This document shows, piece after piece, positions 26,925 through 39,000 of a stretch of 64,000 nt of DNA. This stretch comes from Girardinichthys multiradiatus. Its lineage: Eukaryota; Chordata; Actinopteri; Cyprinodontiformes; Goodeidae. The notes beneath the pieces were generated by a model, which was not told the DNA's origin, searched no databases, and saw nothing but the letters and a program-made list of their open reading frames with translations. The position numbers and the translations under genes were made by a program. The number at the start of each line of letters is the position of its first letter. The first letter of the stretch is position 1. The DNA is taken from positions 28,165,958 to 28,229,957 of the forward strand of contig NC_061805.1 of NCBI RefSeq assembly GCF_021462225.1, in the 5' to 3' direction.

Positions 26925-27114
26925 ATAACATGGGATAATTTGATAGTAGCTGTAAATTATTGTGTAGCTTTACTTTTACCAGGTCATTGCAATATTTATT
27001 TATTTTGCTTTCTTTTCAAAATGCTAAATGCCTCAAGTCATTACATATGTTGCTCCTTTTTAAAGATGCATGTTTGACTTACAGTGGCTGTAATTATGTT
27101 AACATTGTGATATA

Positions 27115-28384
27115 CAGGGGTTGGACAATGAAACTGAAACACCTGGTTTTAGACCACAATAATTTATTAGTATGGTGTAGAGCCTCCTTTTGCGGCCAAT
27201 ACAGCGTCAATTCGTCTTGGGAATGACATATACAAGTCCTGCACAGTGGTCAGAGGGATTTTAAGCCATTCTTCTTGCAGGATAGTGACCAGGTCACTAC
27301 GTGATACTGGTGGAGGAAAACGTTTCCTGACTCGCTCCTCCAAAACACCTCAAAGTGGCTCAATAATATTTAGATCTGGTGACTGTGCAGGCCATGGGAG
27401 ATGTTCAACTTCACTTTCATGTTCATCAAACCAATCTTTCACCAGTCTTACTGTGTGTATTGGTGCATTGTCATCCTGATACACGGCACCGCCTTCAGGA
27501 TACAATGTTTGAACCATTGGATGCACATGGTCCTCAAGAATGGTTCGGTAGTCCTTGGCAGTGACGCGCCCATCTAGCACAAGAATTGGGCCAAGGGAAT
27601 GCCATGATATGACAGCCCAAACCATCACTGATCCACCCCCATGCTTCACTCTGGGCATGCAACAGTCTGGGTGGTACGCTTCTTTGGGGCTTCTCCACAC
27701 CGTAACTCTCCTGGATGTGGGGAAAACAGTAAAGGTGGACTCATCAGAGAACAATACATGTTTCACATTGTCCACAGCCCAAGATTTGCGCTCCTTGCAC
27801 CATTGAAACCGACGTTTGGCATTGGCATGAGTGACCAAAGGTTTGGCTATAGCAGCCCGACCATGTATATTGACCCTGTGGAGCTCCCGACGGACAGTTC
27901 TGGTGGAAACAGGAGAATTGAGGTGCACATTTAATTCTGCCGTGATTTGGGCAGCCGTGGTTTTATGTTTTTTGGATACAATCCAGGTTAGCACCCGAAC
28001 ATCCCTTTCAGACAGCTTCCTCTTGCGTCCACAGTTAATCCTGTTGGATGTGGTTCGTCCTTCTTGGTGGTATGCTGACATTACCCTGGATACCGTGGTT
28101 CTTGATATATCACAAAGACTTGCTGTCTTGGTCACAGATGCGCCAGCAAGACGTGCACCAACAATTTGTCCTCTTTTGAACTCTGGTATGTCACTAATAA
28201 TGTTGTGTGCATTTCAATATTTTGAGCAAAACTGTGCTCTTACCCTGATAATTGAACCTTCACACTCTGCTCTTACTGGTGCAATGTGCAATCAATGAAG
28301 ACTGGCTACCAGGCTGGTCCAATTTAGCCATGAAACCTCCCACACTAAAATGACAGGTGTTTCAGTTTCATTGTCCAACCCCTG
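27115..28384 (-). mobile_element. Complete Tc1-like element, 1,270 bp
   Basis: Both ends are intact: 31-bp perfect terminal inverted repeats (27,115-27,145 and 28,354-28,384, each starting caggggttggacaatgaaac read inward), flanked by the TA target duplication (27,113-27,114 and 28,385-28,386). It carries one transposase pseudogene on the minus strand. It probably inserted relatively recently and could still be moved by a related transposase, because the ends match perfectly. Confidence 0.92.
27167..28192 (-). pseudogene. Tc1-like DD34E transposase with one in-frame stop
   Basis: Cut-and-paste transposase. The long open part (27,353-28,135) has an HTH region (ISRTTVSRVMSAYHQEGRTT), the RKRKLS basic segment, VLFSDESTF with the first catalytic Asp, KHGGGSVMVW, and QDDNAPIH with the second Asp. 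The catalytic Glu lies in NIIEPL, immediately followed by TGA (27,350-27,352) where the family has Trp. After the stop the same frame continues through GVLEERVRKRF to KGGSTPY and TAA at 27,167-27,169. Upstream of the first ATG the frame also stays open into IPEFKRGQIVGARLAGASV, so the true start is lost or lies further 5'. A single TGG-to-TGA transition appears to be the main lesion. Confidence 0.85.
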
Positions 28385-31300
28385 TAATATAACTCAAAAT
28401 AAGCTTGACTGAGTATGCATCCTGCAACGAAAAATACGCTCTGTGTTTGCTGCTGTTCATCCCTTCGTCAGAGACTTACAGGACGGAAGCTTCCCATCCT
28501 CTTCATTCCTGGAACTTCATGGGCAACCCTGTGAGTCACTACACCCACTCCCTCCTGAGCTGACAAGTGATTTTCTAGAAAATCTGGCGTTTATGTGTGC
28601 ACATTATGTCTTGCTCATTTCTGCTCTACTCCCTTCTTCTTCTGCAACCCCCGCTCTGTTCCCTCCTACAGTTTTGCCAACATCTTCTGGGATGTGGTGG
28701 TGACATCGTTCTAAATCTCCACGTATATAGAAAGTAGGGCAGGGCTGCACCAACACTCGCATGTTGCTGCGACAAAGCTCGACTTGTTCCGGGAGCACGC
28801 GTCCAGCAACAGCCACACCGCACACTTCACAATACAAAGAGGGATATGTACAGTACATTCCTGCCAAGAGATATGTAGTCCAGCTACAGCCTTTACGCAA
28901 CTGGAGGTGAAACTTCTGAAAGGAATACAATGAAGCACATGAGGATTTATTTCTCTGCTTTAAATGTTATCAAAAAGATGCTATGTGTCTCATATCATTA
29001 ACCCGCTGGGTGATTTTTCTGCGGGATAGGCAGGGCGTGACTTCATTGAGCAGCCCTGTCAGTAAAAACTTGGACTTTAAAGTGCAGCCAACAACCTGTT
29101 TACACCTTTTACCCTTTTCCTCCAAACTCTTTCATCAGGTCAACCAAAATGGTCCACTTTAATCGAGATGTCAAAAAGCCGCTTAAAGAAGCGGAGAACC
29201 AAATTAAAGAAAACAAAAGATGTACAGCATTTGAAATATCTCCCCAAACCAGCTCTGTCCTACCTCAGCAGTCCACTGAGCACTCACACAACCACGGTGT
29301 TCGTGACACATTAAGAAATTCCCACTCTCTGCTTTGTTAGAGATCCTGGCAGTGAGTCATCTCCGAACGTTCTGGATAGGTGTGACATTCTGGCATTGAC
29401 TGCTGCTGCTGTCTGTGTGGAGGCAGATGGGGAGATCTTCAAATGCCAGACACGAAGGTGGCCTTTAAAGTTGTATAAGTGAAATTGTATTTGTTGTTTC
29501 ACTTTTTGCCTATAAAGCTGTTTTATGTGGTTGATATATGACAGTAATTTAGTGTGTATACTCTTACTATATTGGACAAAAGAAGCTGCTGGGATCACCA
29601 TAAAAGCTGTAAAATAAACTGATAACTGGCTTCTATATTTAAAGATCCATAAGTGTGTCGGATGTAATTATGGCCATGATTAACTGCATGTTAGCAAATG
29701 AAAGCTAAGCATGATGGGAATGTTCTTAGGTTTGCAAGTATTTGGTAATAAATCAGTAAGAAAGTATGAGCCATAAAAAAAGCTTCAGCATGAAAGTGTG
29801 CAAGTCTGTTTGGATGATTTTGTTTCTCTAATTTACTTAAAACCCAAAAATAAAACACTGAATTTCCCAAACTGATCCCATTTATCTGATGGGGGTTGTG
29901 ATAAATGAAGACTGGTAGCAGAGTCCTTGACTAAACTCAACTGCCCGTACCTGTTGTTTGCCATTTGTGATTTTATGTGAGCCCGACTCATAGCAGCAGT
30001 TATGGGTTTGGTAGCATAGGTGTTTTTTTCCGCCTTGGATTGTATTGGCTGCATCATGTGACCTGCCCTGCCTGCGGTGCCGATATCCGCCACACCGATG
30101 TCAGTGTTGGGGAGAGCTACAGAGAGGGAAGCTGAAACACTAGTCATTAAAAATGATGACATTCAAAAGAAATTTAAAGTTAATAAAGCACTGTTGTCTG
30201 CAGTTAATTGGAATAGTATTAAAATCGGATGATTATCAACAAGTCGTATCAAAATAAATACAGGTTATTGTTAGCCTAGCATGAAAACATTGCCAACAGG
30301 AGGAAAAGGCAAGTTTATTATAGACTGTAGTGGTATGTTTTTATCTTTAGAAACAAAAAGATAAAACGTTGATGTCGGAACAATATCTTATCGTTGTTAG
30401 CATAGTTAACCCATAATTTAAGCCATGTATTAAAGCTGTCCTGCAGAAACTCCTTTTGTGATATAAATGTAAGCATATACATGACTTTGATTTTATAGAA
30501 GATTGGGATTCAACAATCCCCTGATTTTAAATGACTTGGATCAGTGTTGGCCAAACAGTGAGACATCCCCAAGACAAAAAAAAAAAACACATAAAAATAT
30601 CTACTGCTACAGGATAAATGTATTTTCTGCATTATAAATCATGTTATTTTCTTCAAAGGAATTTTAATAAAGTCCAAAAATTCAATTAAAAAACACTTAT
30701 AATCCTAAAGAGAGTAACTCATACTAGAGAAATTAATGAACGACTGATCGGCTGTGGGCAGGAAGGATCTCATGTAGGGGTCTGCATTACTGGATTAGGT
30801 CAAGACCAACCTGGCGCCTTACCGCAAAAACAGCAACACTAAAATCACCTTGTCATCTGCTTTTGGTGAAAGCAGTTTTAGAGGTTTTATTTTAGGTGAC
30901 AAGTACACACTTAAATGTAATTTTTTAGACCAATTTTCAGATATTTACCACCTTTTTCTGGGTTTCATTGTCTTCACAACAGCAAAAGAAGCTTGGTGCA
31001 GAGCGCATCATCCTTACTGCCTTAAAGAACGAATTGTTTAACATTTTTCCTTGGGGCAGTACTTAGAAATGCATTTTTTGATAAGGAACTCATTGGCCTT
31101 CGACTCTGAAGCAAAAGCAGCAGAAATGTGAACTAAACAAACCAAAGACATCCCATAGAAGCATGTGCAAAACGTTCTGCCAATCGATAATCTTTCAAAT
31201 ATTTGAATTTATGTGAAGTGACACTGCTGAAGTTGTTTGATTAATGCAAGCAAATTCTGCAGATGAAGATAAAAGCAGAACATTTAAAACAAGAAAAAGG

Positions 31301-31407
31301 AAAAATAAACTCCTGTAATCATGCCTCACCATTTTCTAAAACTCCCCAGGGACAACAACAACAAACACTGGGAAATGAAGAGATTCGATCAAGAAGACAA
31401 GTGCAAC
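28385..31407. other. Intergenic, no firm gene
   Basis: No recognised repeat or exon. The minus-strand segment 28,604-28,918 is an open frame preceded by a good acceptor-like sequence (tgtattcctttcag) and rich in Cys; it is treated as a candidate in the findings. The ORF at 29,833-30,162 (minus) has no recognisable domain. Confidence 0.35.
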
Positions 31408-33066
31408 ATGGTTTTATTGTCAAACTGGTAATTAAGACATGAACTTGATTAATGCCATATCACATCTTAATCTCCGCTGTAGTAAAGTGCAGATCAAATC
31501 AAGTTGCCCTGGTACATCTTCTGTCTGGTTTTGAACTGCAATATGAAATCCTACAAATTATGAAAAGCCCTTTTTTTCCTTCCTCTCAACCCACACGTCT
31601 ACAGCTAAATGTGCAAACATGATGATCACAAAGCTTTACTACTGTGTGTATCGAGGCATCTTCTTTACTCCCTTGGTTTTCAGTTCTACCGCTTGTAAAA
31701 GATGAACTTGTTGCAGTTTGAAGTCTGGTGGGAGTCATCATGATAGGTCACCTGCAGTGATGAGCTGATAATGCTGCTGAACATGCACAGCGGGCCAAAC
31801 ATTACCTGGCTACCCTGGACTTTTCTGCTTTTCGGTTTTAATTTTAAAAAAATAAAATTAACCTAAAAATAACGCTCCTGTCGAAAAGGTCAGCCACACA
31901 TAAACGTCGAGAGGTCACTTTTGTGTACGAGCCAGCACTCTGTAGAGAAATTGGCCTCTGCGGTTTCTCAGTGGCAGGCGTGTGTGCAATATGGACTCTT
32001 TATGAGCTCCACTAAATTAAAACTCCTGTTCTCAGTTTGTGTGAGCTCACTGAAACACTGCATACAAGAAACAACGCATGGAAAACACAAAGCTGCGCAT
32101 CAGTCGCTCAGAAATCATTCACTCTTCTCACAGAGTCAGCATTATGGTTTCACCTCCACCAGAGCAAGGTGGATGACGAATGGAAGCAACGAAGTAAACA
32201 AACAAACCCAAAAAAAAAACCTCATGAGATATTGCACAGACAAGTGCCGACACAGAATACAACAGTCTCTTCCCAACAGCCCAGCCTGTGCATAGGAAAA
32301 AATAAAGCACTTACGGTGTTTGCACACTCTAACCCCCCCCCCCCCCCCCTCCTTCTTTTAAAGCTTTGTTACACATCAAACTGGGAAAGACAAATGACTG
32401 TAAAATCTACTCCGTTCAGCAGATATCCAGATTTCTACGAGAAGCAGAAAAAGAGCAAAAACCCTAAGTGTGTCGTTATTCTAGTACAAAAAACAGAAAC
32501 CTGATGATGGCCGAGGAAGAGTCCAAGTCTGTTGGCAACAGTGAGGGGATAAGCAAAAACCTAAAACAAGATAGTAATAACAACCTGAAGTCCCAGCGTT
32601 TGCAGAAAAGCCTTGAGACGAGAGAGAAGAGAAGAATGTGATGTTGAGACTGGGTTGGAGCCAGCATGGAGAAAAATCTCTCAAGTTTCATTCAATAAAT
32701 AGTAGCGTGGAATATGAAAAAAACAAAAAAAACCTCCAGCAAAAATATGTGAATCCCTCTGTTCAGTTCATTAACAGAAACAAAAGTTTATAATCCATGT
32801 TGCAACGTGTTTTTAATACATCCCGCAAACCAATTAACGGTCAGAGTTGCGGCTCTATCGGCGAATTCAGTCCATCCTGGTTAAATTGGGTATTTAGTGC
32901 GAGTTTCTTCTTGCAAACCAAACCCAGATAACAGTCTTGGTTTTTTTTTTTTCAACACCCAGTGGGTAAAGAGTCCTTAAAGCTCCTCAGCATGTTCGGT
33001 CGAGTCGATGGTGGTCACAATCCCGGCTCCTCTTTTCGTCTGTAGGACCCCATTTCTGTACAATCA
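31408..33066 (-). other. fem1c: fem1c 3'UTR (inferred)
   Basis: Continuous with coding exon 6. An AATAAA on the minus strand (31,413-31,418) is the first strong poly(A) signal that gives a UTR of plausible length (about 1.65 kb). The UTR contains a run of 17 C on the plus strand (32,333-32,349), that is G17 in the transcript. No repeat family was recognised inside. The limit is an inference without transcript data. Confidence 0.5.
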
Positions 33067-36000
33067 TTATCTGTGGAGCAAGACGAAGGCCTCCAGCTTC
33101 TCGGGAATGTTTCCCTGGTAGTCGAGGCCGTGCTTGATGATGGCCCTGGCAGCGAGGCACTGCAGCGTGGTGTGGTTGATGGGTTGGATGACGTTCCTGG
33201 CCAGCTCCTTCTCGTCCAGGAGGTCGCAGGCAGTTTGTTGGAAGGCGTTAGTGCTGTCGAAGTGAGTCCCGCAGGAAATCAAAAGGTTCATGATGTCGGG
33301 GTGACCGTTGGATGCGGCTATGTGGAGGGGGCTGGAGGAAACAAATAAATAGGATGGTTAGATTGTACCACAAATGTATCACTGTTGAATCAGGGTCTAC
33401 AAGTCCCTTGCAAATGTATTGGCACCCAAAACCTCAAATTTCAGTGCATTTTATGGTGATTGTACAGGTCCTTCTAAAAAAATTAGCATATTGTGATAAA
33501 GTTCATTATTTTCCATAATGTAATGATGAAAATTTAACATTCATATATTTTAGATTCATTGCACACTAACTGAAATATTTCAGGTCTTTTATTGTCTTAA
33601 TACGGATGATTTTGGCATACAGCTCATGAAAACCCAAAATTCCTATCTCACAAAATTAGCATATCATTAAAAGGGTCTCTAAACGAGCTATGAACCTAAT
33701 CATCTGAATCAACGAGTTAACTCTAAACACCTGCAAAAGATTCCTGAGGCCTTTAAAACTCCCAGCCTGGTTCATCACTCAAAACCCCAATAATGGGTAA
33801 GACTGCCGACCTGACTGCTGTCCAGAAGGCCACTATTGACACCCTCAAGCAAGAGGGTAAGACACAGAAAGAAATTTCTGAACGAATAGGCTGTTCCCAG
33901 AGTGCTGTATCAAGGCACCTCAGTGGGAAGTCTGTGGGAAGGAAAAAGTGTGGCAGAAAACGCTGCACAACGAGAAGAGGTGACCGGACCCTGAGGAAGA
34001 TTGTGGAGAAGAGCCGATTCCAGACCTTGGGGGACCTGAGGAAGCAGTGGACTGAGTCTGGAGTAGAAACATCCAGAGCCACCGTGCACAGGCGTGTGCA
34101 GGAAATGGGCTACAGGTGCCGCATTCCCCAGGTCAAGCCACTTTTGAACCAGAAACAGCGGCAGAAGCGCCTGACCTGGGCTACAGAGAAGCAGCACTGG
34201 GCTGTTGCTCAGTGGTCCAAAGTACGTTTTTCGGATGAAAGCAAATTCTGCATGTCATTCGGAAATCAAGGTGCCAGAGTCTGGAGGAAGACTGGGGAGA
34301 AGGAAATGCCAAAATGCCAGAAGTCCAGTGTCAAGTACCCACAGTCAGTGATGGTCTGGGGTGCCGTGTCAGCTGCTGGTGTTGGTCCACTGTGTTTTAT
34401 CAAGGGCAGGGTCAATGCAGCTAGCTATCAGGAGATTTTGGAGCACTTCATGCTTCCATCTGCTGAAAAGCTTTATGGAGATGAAGATTTCATTTTTCAG
34501 CACGACCTGGCACCTGCTCACAGTGCCAAAACCACTGGTAAATGGTTTACTGACCATGGTATCACTGTGCTCAATTGGCCTGCCAACTCTCCTGACCTGA
34601 ACCCCATAGAGAATCTGTGGGATATTGTGAAGAGAACGTTGAGAGACTCAAGACCCAACACTCTGGATGAGCTAAAGGCCGCTATCGAAGCATCCTGGGC
34701 CTCCATAAGACCTCAGCAGTGCCACAGGCTGATTGCCTCCATGCCACGCCGCATTGAAGCAGTCATTTCTGCCAAAGGATTCCCGACCAAGTATTGAGTG
34801 CATAACTGTACATGATTATTTGAAGGTTGACGTTTTTATTATTAAAAACACTTTTCTTTTATTGGTCGGATGAAATATGCTAATTTTGTGAGATAGGAAT
34901 TTTGGGTTTTCATGAGCTGTATGCCAAAATCATCCGTATTAAGACAATAAAAGACCTGAAATATTTCAGTTAGTGTGCAATGAATCTAAAATATATGAAT
35001 TTTAAATTTTCATCATGACATTATGGAAAATAATGAACTTTATCACAATATGCTAATATTTTGAGATGGACCTGTATATGATGACCACACAAAGTAGTGC
35101 ACATCTGTTAAGTTAAGGGTAAAAGATATATTGTTCTCAACACTTGGTTTTTTTTTACAAATAAAATGGATAGAGAACAGACTGGATAGAGGACATCTGA
35201 ACATGTACTTTCAAGCCTTGCCAAAACGTCTTAGGATCAGGATTTAGGTCTTGTCCCCGACTGGGACATCTTGACACATGAATATGTTTTGACCTGCTGT
35301 ACGTTTAGGGTCGTTGTCCTGGTGGAAGGTGGACCTCCTCCCTGTAGCTAAATACGGGGATTTTAAAGACAACTCTGTTCTTGTTGCAGAAGAGAATCCC
35401 CACAGCATGATGCTGCCACCACTATGTTTCACAGAGGGGATGGTGGGTTTAGGACGATATGCATTGTTAACCTTCTACTGCACACAACTTAAACTTTGGT
35501 CTCATCTGACCCGAGCACCTTCTTCCTGTGTTACATAGCTTGTGGCAAACTTTAAAAAGGGCTTTTTTTTTTTTTGCTTTCAGTCAACAAAGGATTTCTT
35601 TAGGCCCCTCTTCTATAGAGACCTCTTATACCGGGGAGCAGCAGCTTCTGCAACCATTTGAGCTGTGCAGCTCCTCCAGAGATACAATACGTTTATTGCT
35701 GCTTCTCCGATTAATACTAAATACAGTTTAAAAAAATAAAAGAGAGCTAGAAATAAAGGAATGTATGCCACCTAAGAGGCTTTAAAGCCATGCATCAGTG
35801 CCCTTCCACTTCACAATATGCACTCCCTAATGTTGGTCTACCTCATAACACTCAAGCAGTATACATTAATACTGTGGTTATATCGTAACAAAATGAAAAT
35901 CATCAAGAGGCGTGGATACTTTTACAAGGCACAGCATCAGACATTTTTAATTGTAAGTCCTGAAACGTTAGAGGATCCGATTAGGAGTGTTTTGTGTGAA

Positions 36001-39000
36001 AAGTAGACCTGTTGTCGTCTTCATCCCGGCTGTTAACATCTGCCCCACACTCGAGGAGGATTGACGCCACTGTGAGGGAGGGAAACTTGCACACGGGATA
36101 GCGGCCGACACAGGTGGTGTTTCGGTCGACTGCCAGGTGTAAGGGGGTGAAGCCCTTCTTCCCGCACGGCTGGAGTTTCAGGAACCTAGAAGGGCAAAAA
36201 ATGCGAAACACTCAATTAATATCGTTTAAAAATGAATTTTCTTTTGACCTCATATCTTCCGTTTTTGCCACATACCTATAGATGGTTTCCTTCTTGGAAT
36301 GATCCTGCTCAGCAGTACACGGTACCTTCTCCAGGAGACAAATGAGGTGCAAGATAATAGATAGTGCTTTGCTGAGCTGAGCCGGGTCGGGTGGCATTGG
36401 GCCGATCTGTTTGACCGCTCGCTCAATCTCCAACACGCTCTTGGACAATATCCCCATCAAGTCTTCGAAGGACACCGACGTCCCCAAAAGCCCTTTGGCC
36501 CTGTCCTGCAGCATGAAGGAGAAGAGCTCGGCGAACGACAGCAGGCTTGAGGTCGTCATGGGGCTCAGGGGGTCCAGGTTGTTCTGCTGCATTTCCAGTG
36601 CGTATTTCCACAGGTTGATGCAGCGCTCAAAGTTTCCGGAGTCGGCGTAGACGGCGCCACGGTAACGGATGTAGTAGGAGGTGTCTGGATGCTGGGGCCC
36701 GAGGATTCTCTCGCGGATGAGCAGCGCCTGCATCCGCATCTCATCCGGGTCGGATATCAACCCATCCAGCTCCTCCCCATTTGTGACCTGAAGGGAAGAT
36801 TTAAAACATTCGAATAAGTGCGGGAATATCGTCAATATGGCAATGCTCCAAGATCAGTTTTCCGTTTCTGGAAGAGCCAAAGAACATTTCTCATATAAAA
36901 TGTAAAAGGTTATCTCCATCCAAGAAAATTTAAAGCATTCTCTTTCGTTCAGCATGTACTTCCTCTTTAAAAACTGACCATCAGCAACAGTGAACAAAAA
37001 CCTGCTTTGAAAGAAATTAACTCACCTCCTTGGCATAGTCGTAAGCCATGATCAGCTGCTTGGGTTCTGGTTTGTGGACAATGTTGTTACTGTCCGTGTA
37101 TCTGAGGTCCATGGCTCTCTTCCAATACTTTAAAGCTCCAAGAAGATCTCTCTTCTTGTCAACAAACGTCGCTCCCAAAAGCTCCAAGGCATCAATGCGC
37201 TCCGTGTGACTCGTCTGCAGAGAAAACAACGTGGCTTTTCCAGTAAGTGATTCAAAAGACAAACATTTTCATGCCTACAAGCCCTGGCACGGTTGTTGAT
37301 GTGGAAGACTCACCTGCTGGTGCGTTGTCAGGTAGTCTACAATGTTAGTGTGACCAGTAACGCTGGCAGAGAGAAGAGGGGTCATGCCGTAGCCGTCCCG
37401 CTCCATGGTTGCTCCATACTGCAGCAACATTCGCATAATCTCCAGGCTGCCTGACTCTGCACAGTCATGGAGAGCCGTGTTGCCTGAGAGCAGAAACAGC
37501 ACATGCCTTACGAGTCAGATTGCAGACTGTTATTTATATCCGATCAGAATGTAACCAAAAAAAAAAACAATCTTGCATCACTACAGCCTGGAAGGAATGC
37601 AGGGTTTTGTTATCAGGCACATGCACATCCATTTATAATGTAAAAAGCCCTTAGTCTGTTAACTATGTTTCACTTACAAATTTGTCACCTTGTACTCTGC
37701 CATGTGAAAGTATTCATCTTGAACTTTTCCACAGTTTCACAAGCTTCAATGTATTTTATGGGGATTTTACACGATTCACCAACACAAAATAAATATTGTG
37801 AAGACATTGTGCAGCTTGGATAAAATCCAGTAGAAACCATTACCTTGATAAGTCACCCAATAAGTAAACAGAGGCCAACTATGCGTAATTTAATCTGGGT
37901 ATAAACCCAGCTAATCTGTTAAGGCCATAGAGGGTTGTTAGAGAACAATGGTGAACAAACAGCATCATGAGGACCAAGAAACACGGCAGACAGGTCAGGG
38001 AGAATGTTTTGGAGAGGTGTCAAGAAGGTTTAGGTTTTAAAACATTATCCCTAGCTTTGAACAGTTATCCATGAGATGTTCAATCTTTATTCGAAAATAG
38101 AAACAGTATGGCACAACCTACCAAAGGTAGGTACCAAGGAGAGCATTAATCAGAAGCAGCGAAGAGGTTCGTGGTAACTCTGGAGGAGGTGCAGAGAATC
38201 ACAGCACCGGTTTACAGGACAAGCCCTAGCTGTATACGCCACAAATCAGGCCTTAATGGAAAAGTGGCTAGAATAAAGCCAAAATGTCCTGTTTGGAGTT
38301 CCCTGCAAGCTACTGTAGAGGAAGTAGGCAGTCAAATTCAAAGGAGACCAAAATTGAACTAAACAAATTATCCATTGTTGGAAACTAATGTTGCATATCA
38401 CCCTAAAAACAGGAAACAAAACAGCATTCCTATTGTGAATGTTGGAAGCATCATGCTGTGAATATCTTTTCCTCACTTTTGCATTAGTCGATCACATAAA
38501 ATCCCCATAAAACAAATTTTAATTAAAAAGAAATGCAAAAAACAAAAACAAAAACAGGGGGAATGAATGCTTCTGCAAGACATTTTAGCTTTCAAATCAT
38601 CTTAAGAATATGTTTTAGAACACTTATTTGTAGTCTGGTCCTTTCTTTTGAACATTATCGGAGCATAATGTGGATGTAATGTAGAGTTTTCGTTTACTAA
38701 CCCACTGAGCTACAAATGATTTAAACACAATAAAAAGGCCCAAAAACCTAAAGGAATAAACAATTGTCGTGTCCACACACACACCAGACAAAAGTACCTA
38801 TTTTAATTGAATCTCTGTTGTCGGAAAAGCAAAGAAATATCTGATATAAATTTACACAAAAATAAATACAAACAAAAGAAACGACTGACAAAGATCTGAT
38901 TGGCTCCTACTGTCCCTATGGTGTATAATATAATTCCTGCCAAACTGGGATAGGGAAGCTTATTAAACCCGTTAAAGATAAAGAAATTAAACAAATTCTG

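Larger units (their letters stand above)
33398..35935 (-). mobile_element. Old Tc1-like element in fem1c intron 5, split by a younger Tc1
   Basis: The tip gtcccttgcaaatgtattgg and arm ttttatggtgattg (33,398-33,462) run directly into the younger element's TA target. After it, the same arm resumes (gatgaccacacaaagtagtg, from 35,077). The remainder shows reverse-strand transposase relics: gtcgttgtcctggtggaagg (RFTFHQDN-like) and atgatgctgccaccactatg ([12 protein letters not shown]). The other end is at ggatacttttacaaggcaca, near 35,910-35,935. Decayed and non-coding. Confidence 0.65.

Noticed and set aside
29833..30162. 109-codon minus-strand ORF
   Set aside because: No domain, splice context or family could be recognised; composition does not argue for coding.
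33753..34706. Several ORFs overlapping the Tc1 transposase in other frames, repeated at 39,839-40,792
   Set aside because: They are shadows of the 334-codon transposases and recur only because the elements are duplicated.
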